From positions 682,001 to 746,000 of the forward strand of contig NC_011365.1 of the NCBI RefSeq assembly GCF_000021325.1: a DNA stretch of 64,000 nt, read 5' to 3'. The notes under the pieces are model-generated. The model ran no database searches. It saw nothing but the letters and a program-made list of their open reading frames with translations, and was not told the origin of the DNA. This document shows positions 54,856 to 61,821 of this stretch, piece after piece (positions within the stretch are counted from its first letter, which is position 1; each line of letters opens with the position of its first letter). This DNA is from Gluconacetobacter diazotrophicus PA1 5. GTDB taxonomy: Bacteria; Pseudomonadota; Alphaproteobacteria; Acetobacterales; Acetobacteraceae. The position numbers were made by a program, and so were the translations under genes.

Positions 54856-55860
54856 ATGACGCACCAATCCCGTTTCCTGATCACCGGCGGAGCCGGCTAT
54901 GTCGGTAGCCACGTGGTCGCCGCGCTGCGCGACGAGGGGCACAAGGTGGTCGTGTTCGACAATCTGCGCACCGGCCATCGAGAGTCGGTCCCGGAGGATG
55001 TGGCCCTCATCGAAGGCGATCTTGTCGACCGCGCCCTCATCGATAGCGTGCTTGCCGACGGTCCGTGGGACGGGGTACTGCATTTCGCGGCGCTTTCGCT
55101 AGTGGGCGAAAGCATGCAGCAGCCGCTCCGCTACATGGAAGCCAATGCGGGCTTGGGCTTCACGCTGATCGATGCCTGCGTCCGCAATGGCGTCAAACGC
55201 TTCGTCTTCTCATCCACTGCGGCCCTGTTCGGCCAGACCGAGGACCCGCTGATCACCGAGGACACCCCGATCATTCCCGGTTCGCCCTATGGCGAGAGCA
55301 AGCATATGGTCGAGCGTGCCCTGTTGTGGGCCGACCGGATTCACGGATTACGTAGTGCCTGCTTGCGCTATTTCAATGCGGCCGGCGCCGATCCCGGCGG
55401 ACGGATCGGCGAAGACCATCGCCCCGAAACCCATCTAATTCCGCTGGTGATCGACGCGGCACTGGGCCGTCGAGATGCGCTGCAACTGTTCGGCAACGAT
55501 TACCCCACACCGGACGGTACATGCATCCGCGACTATGTCCATGTCAGCGACTTGGCCCATGCCCACCTGGCGGCGTTAGAGGTCATTCGAGACCGCAGCG
55601 TAGTCTATAACGTTGGCACCGGCACGGGCCATTCGAACATGGATGTGATCCGCAGCGTCGAGCGCGTGACGGGGCAGCCGGTCCCATGGTGCCTGGCTCC
55701 CCGACGCCAGGGTGACCCGGCCCGCCTGGTCGCGGGGGCAGAACGGCTGCGACGCGAGACCTCTTGGAGCCCACGCTTCATCACGCTCGACGAAATCGTC
55801 GAGACGGCTTATCGCTGGCGCCTAGTCCATCCTGACGGCTACCTTACCGCCCCAGCGTGA
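54856..55860 (+). CDS. galE: UDP-glucose 4-epimerase (GalE) family
   Basis: 334 residues of the extended short-chain dehydrogenase fold. The NAD-binding motif is FLITGGAGYVGSHVV near the start; VVFDNLRTGHRESVP, the catalytic serine in FVFSSTAALFG and YxxxK in PYGESK (about residue 147-151) follow. FNAAGADPGGRIGEDHRPETHLIPLV and RDYVHVSDLAHAH are characteristic of GalE. It interconverts UDP-glucose and UDP-galactose and would supply UDP-galactose for the neighbouring polysaccharide genes. Codon use is less GC-biased than in its neighbours (more CTT, TTG, TCA), and the gene is flanked by an IS3 remnant and an IS cluster, so acquisition by transfer is likely. No ribosome-binding site is clear. 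Confidence 0.92.
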   Translation: MTHQSRFLITGGAGYVGSHVVAALRDEGHKVVVFDNLRTGHRESVPEDVALIEGDLVDRALIDSVLADGPWDGVLHFAALSLVGESMQQPLRYMEANAGLGFTLIDACVRNGVKRFVFSSTAALFGQTEDPLITEDTPIIPGSPYGESKHMVERALLWADRIHGLRSACLRYFNAAGADPGGRIGEDHRPETHLIPLVIDAALGRRDALQLFGNDYPTPDGTCIRDYVHVSDLAHAHLAALEVIRDRSVVYNVGTGTGHSNMDVIRSVERVTGQPVPWCLAPRRQGDPARLVAGAERLRRETSWSPRFITLDEIVETAYRWRLVHPDGYLTAPA

Positions 55861-55959
55861 AGTGCTTCCTTTTTTGGATCGCCCCGGGCCGGAACTTCTG
55901 GGGTGTCTGATCTGCTCCCGAAGGTTGGACCGCCGGATGGTAGAGTTTCCGGCGTGGTT

Positions 55960-56208
55960 TCACGGTAACGGGCTGGGTGCGTCACCGGGAAGATGCAGCG
56001 AGATCGGCGTCCTGTTGCCAATCGCCCCATGCGGGCGGACCTCGTTGTAGTCTCTACGCCAAGCCTCCAACTTTTCGCGTGCATCCGCACGCGTCAGGAA
56101 CCAGTGGGCGTTCAGACACTCCGCCCGCAGACGTCCGTTGAAGGCCTCGATAAACGCATTGTCCGTCGGTTTGCCGGGTCGGGAGAAGTCCAGCGTGACA
56201 TTGTTGGC
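55960..56208 (-). pseudogene. IS3-family transposase orfB, C-terminal fragment (element D)
   Basis: About 82 codons on the minus strand, starting directly at the IS21 end with ANNVTLDFSRPGKPTDN and continuing AFIEAFNGRLRAECLNAHWF, EAWRRDYNEVRPHGAIG to a stop. This is the end of an IS3-family integrase domain, with the last catalytic glutamate in AFIEAF. The N-terminal two thirds are missing, so it is non-functional. Confidence 0.88.
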
Positions 56209-56222
56209 TGTTGATTTCCAGC

Positions 56223-56268
56223 GAGAACTGACCCTGTAGGGGCGGAAATTTTCATTGAGAATTGACCC
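56223..56268 (+). repeat. Left-end multiple terminal repeats of the IS21 element
   Basis: GAGAACTGACCC at 56223-56234 and GAGAATTGACCC at 56257-56268 are direct repeats at the left end. They match inverted copies at the right end and are probable transposase-binding sites. Confidence 0.85.
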
Positions 56269-56320
56269 GTGTCTGACACTTCCCCGGAGCAACTGTCCGG
56301 GGGTTAAAGGAGTGATCAGC

Positions 56321-57787
56321 ATGGAATTGTTGAGTGTGATCCGGCGGTGGCATTACCGGGATCATGTACCGATCCGCGAGATTGAGCGTCGGACGCGATT
56401 GTCGCGCAACACGATCCGCAAGTATCTCCGGGCGGAGACGGTTGAGCCGCAGTTCAAGGTTGCCGGGCGCCCGAGCCGGCTGGACCCGTTTGCGGAGAAA
56501 CTGGCGACCTGGCTTGCTCTGGAGACGTCAAAGTCGCGCAAGCAGCGCCGCACGGGGCGGCGCCTGCATGCGGACCTTGTAGCGCTGGGTTATGACGGAT
56601 CGTATGGACGGGTTGCGGCCTTTATCCGGAACTGGAAGGCGGAACAGCAAAGGGCGCGGCAGACGACGGGACGCGGCGTGTTCGTTCCGCTGCGCTTTCA
56701 ACCCGGAGAGGCCTTCCAGTTCGACTGGGGAGAGGACTGGGCGGTGATCGGAGGGCGGCGCGTCAAGCTGCAGGTCGCCCACACCAAGCTGTCCTACAGC
56801 CGGGCCTTCATTCTGCGGGCGTATCCGCTCCAGACTCACGAGATGCTGTTCGACGCGCTGACGGAAGCCTTTCGCGTTTTGGGCGGGGTTGCGCGTCGAG
56901 GTATTTTTGACAATATGAAAACCGCCGTGGACCGGGTTGGGCCCGGCAAGGTCCGCCAGGTCAATCTGCGTTTTTCGGCCCTGGTGAGCCATTATCTGTT
57001 CGAGGCGGAGTTCTGCAATCCGGCAGCGGGTTGGGAGAAAGGTCAAATCGAGAAGACCGTCCAGGACGCCCGGCGGCAGATCTGGCAGGAGATGCCGCAT
57101 TTTCCTGATCTGGCCTCCCTGAACGTCTGGCTCGAGGCGCGTTGCCGGGAACGTTGGACTATCTTGAGGCATGTCGAATTGCCCGGCAGCCTCGCCGAGG
57201 CCCATGCGGCGGAAGTGCCTCACCTGATGGTTCCAGGGCGCCCGTTCGACGGGTTCGTCGAACATACCAAACGGGTTTCGCCGACTTGCCTCGTGCAGTT
57301 CGAAAGCAACCGCTACAGTGTGCCCGCCTCTTTTGCCAATCGGCCGGTCAGCCTGCGCGTCTATCCCGACCGGTTGGTGATCGCGGCCGAGGGACGGATA
57401 CTATGCGAACATCCCCGGATCGTCGAGCGGTCCCACGGCGTGCCCGGTCGCACGATCTATGACTGGCGGCATTACCTGGCGGTGCTCCAGCGCAAACCCG
57501 GGGCCTTGCGCAATGGCGCGCCCTTCTCTGAATTGCCCGAGGCGTTCCGGACGCTGCAGACGCACCTCCTCCGGCGCACGGGCGGCGACCGGGAAATGGT
57601 CGAGATCCTCGCCCTGGTGCTGCAGCATGATGAGCAGGCCGTGCTTTGCGCGGTTGAACTCGCGCTCGAGGAGGGAGTAGCCACCAAGACACACGTCCTC
57701 AATACGTTGCATCGTCTGACGGACGCCAAGAAAACAGGAGCACCCAGGCTCGACGTGACCTTGCCCCCTGAAATGCCCTCGCATTGA
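56321..57787 (+). CDS. istA: IS21-family transposase IstA, C-terminus replaced by IS3 insertion
   Basis: 488 codons. An N-terminal helix-turn-helix (MELLSVIRRWHYRDHVPI, then RLSRNTIRKYL) precedes the DDE integrase domain: FQFDWGED (first Asp), GIFDNMKTAVD (second Asp) and WEKGQIEKTVQ (Glu). SRYSVPASF-like NRYSVPASF and the beta-barrel domain follow. AAAGGAG lies 8 bases before the ATG at 56321. The natural C-terminus is lost: after GAPRLD the IS3 element's end adds a short foreign tail (VTLPPEMPSH) and a stop. The lost part ([12 protein letters not shown] to RHAS, stop at 59046-59048) is still readable beyond the IS3 copy, so about 29 native residues were exchanged for 10. Whether this IstA still works is unknown. 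Confidence 0.9.
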   Translation: MELLSVIRRWHYRDHVPIREIERRTRLSRNTIRKYLRAETVEPQFKVAGRPSRLDPFAEKLATWLALETSKSRKQRRTGRRLHADLVALGYDGSYGRVAAFIRNWKAEQQRARQTTGRGVFVPLRFQPGEAFQFDWGEDWAVIGGRRVKLQVAHTKLSYSRAFILRAYPLQTHEMLFDALTEAFRVLGGVARRGIFDNMKTAVDRVGPGKVRQVNLRFSALVSHYLFEAEFCNPAAGWEKGQIEKTVQDARRQIWQEMPHFPDLASLNVWLEARCRERWTILRHVELPGSLAEAHAAEVPHLMVPGRPFDGFVEHTKRVSPTCLVQFESNRYSVPASFANRPVSLRVYPDRLVIAAEGRILCEHPRIVERSHGVPGRTIYDWRHYLAVLQRKPGALRNGAPFSELPEAFRTLQTHLLRRTGGDREMVEILALVLQHDEQAVLCAVELALEEGVATKTHVLNTLHRLTDAKKTGAPRLDVTLPPEMPSH

Positions 57788-57815
57788 AGTAAGGTCTGTC
57801 CACTGGAGACAGACG

Positions 57816-58082
57816 ATGAAGAAAGCGCGATTTACGCAGGACCAGATTATCGGGGTCCTGAAAGAGCATCAGGCGGGCGCTACGGCTGCGGATCTGTGCC
57901 GCAAGCACGGGATCAGTGACGCGACCTTCTACACCTGGCGGTCGAAATACGGCGGGATGGAGGTGTCGGAAGCGCGGCGCCTCAAGGCTCTTGAAGAAGA
58001 GAACGCGAAGCTGAAGCGGCTTCTGGCGGAGAGCGTGATGGACGTCTCGACGCTGAAGGAACTACTGGCAAAAAACTCGTGA
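57816..58082 (+). CDS. IS3-family transposase OrfA (element C)
   Basis: An 88-residue DNA-binding protein with the HTH_Tnp_1 fold: [36 protein letters not shown], then a leucine-zipper-like [19 protein letters not shown]. OrfA binds the IS ends. It begins 12 bases after a GGAGAC sequence. Its stop overlaps the GTG of orfB (GTGA), so orfB is made by re-initiation or, as in many IS3 elements, by frameshifting into an OrfAB fusion. Confidence 0.95.
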   Translation: MKKARFTQDQIIGVLKEHQAGATAADLCRKHGISDATFYTWRSKYGGMEVSEARRLKALEEENAKLKRLLAESVMDVSTLKELLAKNS

Positions 58083-58933
58083 CGCCCGGTTTGCGGCGGG
58101 AAGCCGTGACCTGGGCGATCCGGGAGAAAGAGTATTCGCAGCGACGGGCCTGCCGGCTGATCGGCATGGACCCGAAGACCTGGCGCTATGCGTCACGCCG
58201 CCCGGATGATGCCGCAGCGCGCGGGCGGCTGCGCGAACTGGCTGGGGAGCGACGGCGATTTGGCTACCGGCGACTGCATATCCTGCTCGGCCGGGAAGGA
58301 ATGACGATGAACCACAAGAAGCTGTTCCGGCTGTATCGCGAAGAGGGGCTGTCGGTCCGCAAGCGTGGCGGCCGGAAACGGGCGCTGGGCACGCGCTCGC
58401 CGATGATGCTGCCCGACGGGCCGAACCAGCGCTGGAGCCTGGATTTCGTCTCGGATGCATTGAACAACGGACGGCGCTTCCGGGTGCTGACGGTGGTCGA
58501 CGACTACACGCGCGAATGTCTGGCGCTGGTGGCGGACACCTCGTTATCAGGCGAACGCCTCGGTCGTGAACTCGACCGGATCGGCGAGCATCGCGGCTGG
58601 CCGCTGATGATCGTTAGCGACAATGGCACCGAGATGACATCGAACGCGATCCTGGCCTGGCAGCAGAAGCGATCGGTGCTGTGGCACTATATCGCACCGG
58701 GCAAGCCGCAGCAGAACGGGTTCGTCGAGAGCTTCAACGGCCGGTTCCGCGACGAATGCCTCAATGAGCATCTGTTCCGTAACATCGCCCACGCTCGGAC
58801 GGTCATCGAGGACTGGCGGGCCGACTACAACGCCGTCAGGCCTCACACCAGCCTCAATGGCATGACGCCAGAGGCTTTCGCTCAACACGCCACCAAGGCA
58901 TACAACAATACACAGACCCTAACTCAAAACTGA
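58079..58933 (+). CDS. IS3-family transposase OrfB, DDE integrase (element C)
   Basis: 284 residues with an intact catalytic core. HTH_21 N-terminal region ([19 protein letters not shown]) is followed by the rve integrase domain with the DDE residues in [22 protein letters not shown] and [30 protein letters not shown] ends the conserved part. GTG at 58079 overlaps the orfA stop. All key residues are present, so this copy is probably active. Confidence 0.95.
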   Translation: MTPGLRREAVTWAIREKEYSQRRACRLIGMDPKTWRYASRRPDDAAARGRLRELAGERRRFGYRRLHILLGREGMTMNHKKLFRLYREEGLSVRKRGGRKRALGTRSPMMLPDGPNQRWSLDFVSDALNNGRRFRVLTVVDDYTRECLALVADTSLSGERLGRELDRIGEHRGWPLMIVSDNGTEMTSNAILAWQQKRSVLWHYIAPGKPQQNGFVESFNGRFRDECLNEHLFRNIAHARTVIEDWRADYNAVRPHTSLNGMTPEAFAQHATKAYNNTQTLTQN

Positions 58934-59037
58934 GGGCACGTTCGGGGCAGGGTCAGACGCGCCGCAGGCATTGGTGCTCGAACGCGAGCCTCAGGCCGAT
59001 ACCGGACGGTATGACGCCCTGCGCGGGGAGGCCCGTC

Positions 59038-59817
59038 ATGCGTCATGATCCCGCGGCCGGTGCCCTCGTCGTCATGCTGCGCGGCCTGCGGATGTATGGC
59101 ATGGCCCAGGCCACGGCCGAACTGACCGAACAGGGTGCGCCGGCATTCGAGGCCGCCATCCCCGTCCTCTCCCAGCTTTTGAAGGCGGAACTCGCCGAGC
59201 GAGAGGTGCGCTCCATCGCCTATCAAACCAAGACTGCCAGGTTCCCGGCCTACAAAGATTTGGCAGGGTTCGATTTCTCGGCCGCCGAGGTCAACGAGGC
59301 CATGGTCCGTCAACTCCATGCCGGGGATTTCATCGACCGTGCCGACAACGTCGTCCTCATTGGTGGACCAGGAACCGGCAAGACCCATCTGGCCACCGCA
59401 CTTGCCGTGCAGGCGATCGAACATCACCGCAAGAAGATACGGTTCTGGTCCACGGTCGACCTCGTCAACGCCCTCGAACAGGAAAAAACCGCCAATCGAG
59501 CAGGACAGATCGCGGAACGTCTCCTGCGCCTCGATCTCGTGATCCTGGACGAACTTGGCTATTTGCCGTTCAGCGCATCAGGCGGTGCCCTGCTGTTCCA
59601 TCTCCTCAGCCGTCTCTACGAGCGCACCAGCGTCATCATCACCACCAATCTGAGCTTCAGCGAATGGGGCGAAGTCTTCGGTGATCCCAAAATGACGACA
59701 GCCCTGCTCGATCGCCTTACCCACCACTGTCATATCCTCGAAACCGGAAATGACAGCTACCGGTTCCGCGCAAGCTCCGCCGCCCCCAGGAACCGGAAGG
59801 AAAAGGCAACCGCTTGA
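59038..59817 (+). CDS. istB: IS21-family helper ATPase IstB
   Basis: A 259-residue AAA+ ATPase of the DnaC/IstB family, which remodels target DNA for IstA. Walker A is [14 protein letters not shown] (about residue 107), Walker [14 protein letters not shown] and sensor [16 protein letters not shown]. The ATG at 59038 has GGGGAGG 5 bases upstream and would have overlapped the original istA stop (59046-59048) by 11 bases. After the IS3 insertion it is separated from its coupled upstream gene by 1.2 kb, so its translation may now depend on its own site. Confidence 0.94.
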   Translation: MRHDPAAGALVVMLRGLRMYGMAQATAELTEQGAPAFEAAIPVLSQLLKAELAEREVRSIAYQTKTARFPAYKDLAGFDFSAAEVNEAMVRQLHAGDFIDRADNVVLIGGPGTGKTHLATALAVQAIEHHRKKIRFWSTVDLVNALEQEKTANRAGQIAERLLRLDLVILDELGYLPFSASGGALLFHLLSRLYERTSVIITTNLSFSEWGEVFGDPKMTTALLDRLTHHCHILETGNDSYRFRASSAAPRNRKEKATA

Positions 59818-59853
59818 CCAGCCCATAAAACATAGCAGAGATAACCAAAGGCC

Positions 59854-59889
59854 GGGTCAGTTCTCGATGAAAACCCAGGGTCAAATCTC
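59854..59889 (+). repeat. Right-end multiple terminal repeats of the IS21 element
   Basis: GGGTCAGTTCTC at 59854-59865 and GGGTCAAATCTC at 59878-59889 are inverted copies of the left-end repeats. They lie just inside the right end and after the istB stop. Confidence 0.85.
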
Positions 59890-59903
59890 AGCAGAAATTA
59901 ACA

Positions 59904-60106
59904 CCCAGACGGCGATAGCCAAAGCGGCGTCTTTGGCTCGCCAGATCCCGCAGGCGCTGGCGCAGGGCGGCATCATCTGCCCGGGTGGAAACATACCGCG
60001 CAACACGCCTGGCAAGACCAACAAGGGCACAGGCGCGACGCTCACTCAGTTCCAGAGCCTTTTGAAGGTGCAGGACCGCCTGCCGCTTTGCGACAGGCGT
60101 CACCAC
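59904..60106 (-). pseudogene. IS3-family orfB N-terminal fragment (element A)
   Basis: About 68 codons: VTPVAKRQAVLHLQKALELS, RRACALVGLARRVARYVS and [10 protein letters not shown], then the IS21 end. The integrase domain with the DDE residues is missing. GTG 60106 overlaps the orfA stop as in intact IS3 elements. Confidence 0.88.
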
Positions 60107-60366
60107 TTTTTTCCAACAATTTCCTTCAACGCCGCATTATCCAGCATCGCATCCGCCAGGAGACGCTTCAGACGACTGTTTTCATCTGCCAATGCCTTCA
60201 GCCGTTTGGCCTCAGATACCTCAAGGCCACCATAGCGGGTCTTCCATTTGTAAAACGTCGCATCACTGATCCCGTGTTTGCGGCAAAGATCAGAGACCTT
60301 GAGCCCAGCCTCCTGTTCCTTCAGCACCCCTATGATCTGCTCTTCCGTAAAACGACTGCGTTTCAT
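60100..60366 (-). CDS. IS3-family transposase OrfA (element A, complete)
   Basis: 88 residues, similar but not identical to OrfA of element [61 protein letters not shown]. The HTH and the leucine-rich helix are intact, but its orfB partner is truncated, so the element cannot move by itself. Confidence 0.9.
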   Translation of the reverse strand: MKRSRFTEEQIIGVLKEQEAGLKVSDLCRKHGISDATFYKWKTRYGGLEVSEAKRLKALADENSRLKRLLADAMLDNAALKEIVGKKW

Positions 60367-60479
60367 TCGTCCGTATCCTTCTCGATCGGACTCTACTTTT
60401 AAATGGTTACATTTCCGGGTGGCACGTCACCTGGCTGATCCCGGCCTTCCGACAAAGCTCCGCGACGGGGATGCCGTCA

Positions 60480-61655
60480 TACCAACTCCTGTTTGTTAAA
60501 ACCCATGTGCCCATTGTCGTAGCCCGAGGGACATGATGCGCCAGGGCTGGTCGACGAGCTGGTTCCAGGCGTGGCAGCAGATATCGACGATGTCGTCGTA
60601 GGTGCGGAAGATCCGGTTCGACAGCCAGGTATTGCGCATGAACTGCCAGACGTTTTCCACCGGATTGAGTTCGGGCGAGCGTGGCGGGAGCGGCAGGATG
60701 GTGATGTTGGCGGGGATATCGAGTTTCGGGCTGGTATGCCACGCTGCCTGATCGACGATGAGGATAGCGTGAGCGCCCGGCGCTACGGCCTGCGAGATCT
60801 CGTCGAGATGCCGGTTCATGGCGTGGAGGTTGCACCAGGGCAGGACGAGGGCCGCTCCCTTGCCTAGCGCCGGACAGATCGCTCCGAAGATCCAGGCCGA
60901 ACGTGTGCGCTGATCGGCAGGCGCGCGTGGACGGGTGCCGCGTCTGGCCCAGCGGCGCGTCAGCTTCGTTTTCTGGCCGACCCTCGCCTCGTCGCCCCAC
61001 CAGAGTTCGATGGCCTTGCCGGGATGCCGGGCCCGGATCCCGGCCATGACGTCGGGGAAGCTTTTTTAAAAACGTCCTGGGCCTCGGGATCCTGGGCATG
61101 GTGCCGGGGGCGTCCCGTCAGAAGGCGGAAGTCGAGGCCCCGGATAACGGCGCTCAGCCGGCTGCGCGAAAGAGAGACGCCGAATTCCTCATAAAGCCAT
61201 TGCCCCAGATCAGCCTGCCGCCAGCGCACCACCCCATGCACGGCAGCGATCGGGCCGTCCTCGATCCGGCGCATCAGCGCTTCCAACATGGCTGGTGTCA
61301 GGCGGGGAACGACACCGCCCCCATGATGATCCCGCACGCCATCCGGGCCCTCGGCGTTGAAACGCACCACCCAGTCCCGCACAATCTGCCGATCCGTCCC
61401 AGCCAGTCGTGCCGCGTCTCCGCGTGACGCACCATCGTAGATCGCCGCCAGCGCCAGAAGCCGACGCGCCTGGCCCGCATGCCTCGTTGTCCGCGCCAGA
61501 GCACGCAGTCCCGCCGCATCATAATCCTCACGCAACGCTAACGCCCCGCCCATTCGGATGCCTCCCGCCCGGTTCGGCATCCTGTGAATCACAGCTCGTT
61601 CCAGAACGATACCGTCAGGCAATCACATATGAGTCAGGGCCGACCGGAGTTGGTA
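60480..61655 (-). mobile_element. IS630-type element
   Basis: 1176 bp with short inverted ends TACCAACTCC at 60480 and GGAGTTGGTA ending at 61655, flanked by TCA on both sides (60477-60479 and 61656-61658). It carries one transposase gene in two frames. Removing the element with one TCA copy restores the frame of the orfA of element D, which supports these boundaries, although the usual IS630 target is TA and the element's own ends are TA. Confidence 0.85.
60496..61553 (-). CDS. IS630-type transposase, two frames joined by a probable -1 frameshift
   Basis: The first frame starts at ATG 61553 (GGGAGG 7 bases upstream). It encodes helix-turn-helix domains: MGGALALREDYDAAGLRALA, LAGTDRQIVRDWVVRFN and the winged-helix WLYEEFGVSLSRSRLSAVIR. 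At a run of six A (minus strand; T6 at 61062-61067 on the plus strand) a shift to -1 leads from DVFKK into SFPDVMAGIRARHPGKAIEL and the DDE domain. That domain has LWWGDEARVGQ (Asp), ILIVDQAAWHTS (Asp) and RSPELNPVENVWQ (Glu). Without the shift the first frame runs on to 60960 with a nonsense tail. Programmed frameshifting is known in some IS630 members; a plain mutation is the alternative. Confidence 0.85.
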
Positions 61656-61821
61656 TCAGCCCCTTGCTTCAGAATGAACGCCTTCTGTGCGTCCGAAAAT
61701 TTCGATGCCTTCATCGTTTTCCGCTCATCCCAGCCAGAGAAAAGGCGCACGGAAAACTCTACCCAAAAACGATCCAGTTTGTCGGGAGCAGATCACACTA
61801 CCCGCGCACCGGTCTCATTAC

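Larger units (their letters stand above)
57756..58955 (+). mobile_element. Intact IS3-family element (C, IS407-group-like) inside istA
   Basis: 1200 bp with inverted repeats beginning TGACCTTGCCCC at 57756 and, read inward from 58955, TGACCCTGCCCC; similarity continues for about 45 bases. It is flanked by a perfect 4-bp target duplication GACG (57752-57755 and 58956-58959), typical of the IS407 group. It contains overlapping orfA and orfB. Removing it and one GACG restores the istA frame, so it is the youngest or one of the youngest insertions here. Confidence 0.95.
56209..59903 (+). mobile_element. IS21-family element (istA-istB), interrupted by an IS3 element
   Basis: The ends form imperfect 26-bp inverted repeats, TGTTGATTTCCAGCGAGAAC at the left (56209) and TGTTAATTTCTGCTGAGATT reading in from 59903, both running on to TGACCC. 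Multiple internal terminal repeats, typical of IS21, are present. Without the 1200-bp IS3 insertion and one 4-bp duplication the element is about 2.49 kb, a normal size. The flanks show no target duplication, and the two sides belong to different IS3 elements (D at left, A at right), so a deletion next to the IS21 is likely. Confidence 0.9.
59904..60429 (-). mobile_element. Right part of IS3-family element A, cut by IS21
   Basis: The right end is TGACGTGCCACCCGG read inward from 60429; this resembles the TGACCTTGCCCC ends of element C, so A is also IS407-like. It carries a complete orfA and the first about 65 codons of orfB before the IS21 end. The rest of A is gone. It sits inside the orfA of element D, at codons for GISQ. 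Confidence 0.8.
60430..61714 (-). pseudogene. IS3-family orfA fragment of element D, split by an IS630-type element
   Basis: The gene starts at ATG 61714 (MKASKFSDAQKAFILKQGAD, ending in the 61656-61658 TCA duplication) and continues at 60479-60430 (GIPVAELCRKAGISQ) after the IS630-type element. It then stops at the end of element A. The joined sequence is a normal beginning of an IS3-family orfA helix-turn-helix. Confidence 0.85.
55908..61795 (-). mobile_element. Outermost IS3-family element (D), broken up by later IS insertions
   Basis: Both ends share the inverted repeat TGATCTGCTCCCGA, at 55908 reading right and at 61795 reading left. Reading from the right end, its orfA starts at 61714 and its orfB C-terminus lies at 55960-56208. 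Everything between is other IS elements, so D was the first to insert. Its orfA is cut by an IS630-type element and again by IS3 element A, and part of orfB is deleted. No target duplication is seen: flanks are GTC at the left and CAC at the right. This suggests that one end or the region has been rearranged. Confidence 0.75.

Noticed and set aside
57785-58926. Shorter inverted-repeat boundaries TGAAGTAAGG/CCCTAACTCA for IS3 element C
   Set aside because: These are internal to longer ends starting TGACCTTGCCCC, which alone give a perfect GACG target duplication.
55960-60106. The orfB C-terminal piece (left) and N-terminal piece (right) as one IS3 gene split by IS21
   Set aside because: About 150 residues would be missing. 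The left piece lies next to the TGATCTGCTCCCGA end shared with the element whose orfA starts at 61714, whereas the right piece belongs to a different element with a TGACGTGCC end.
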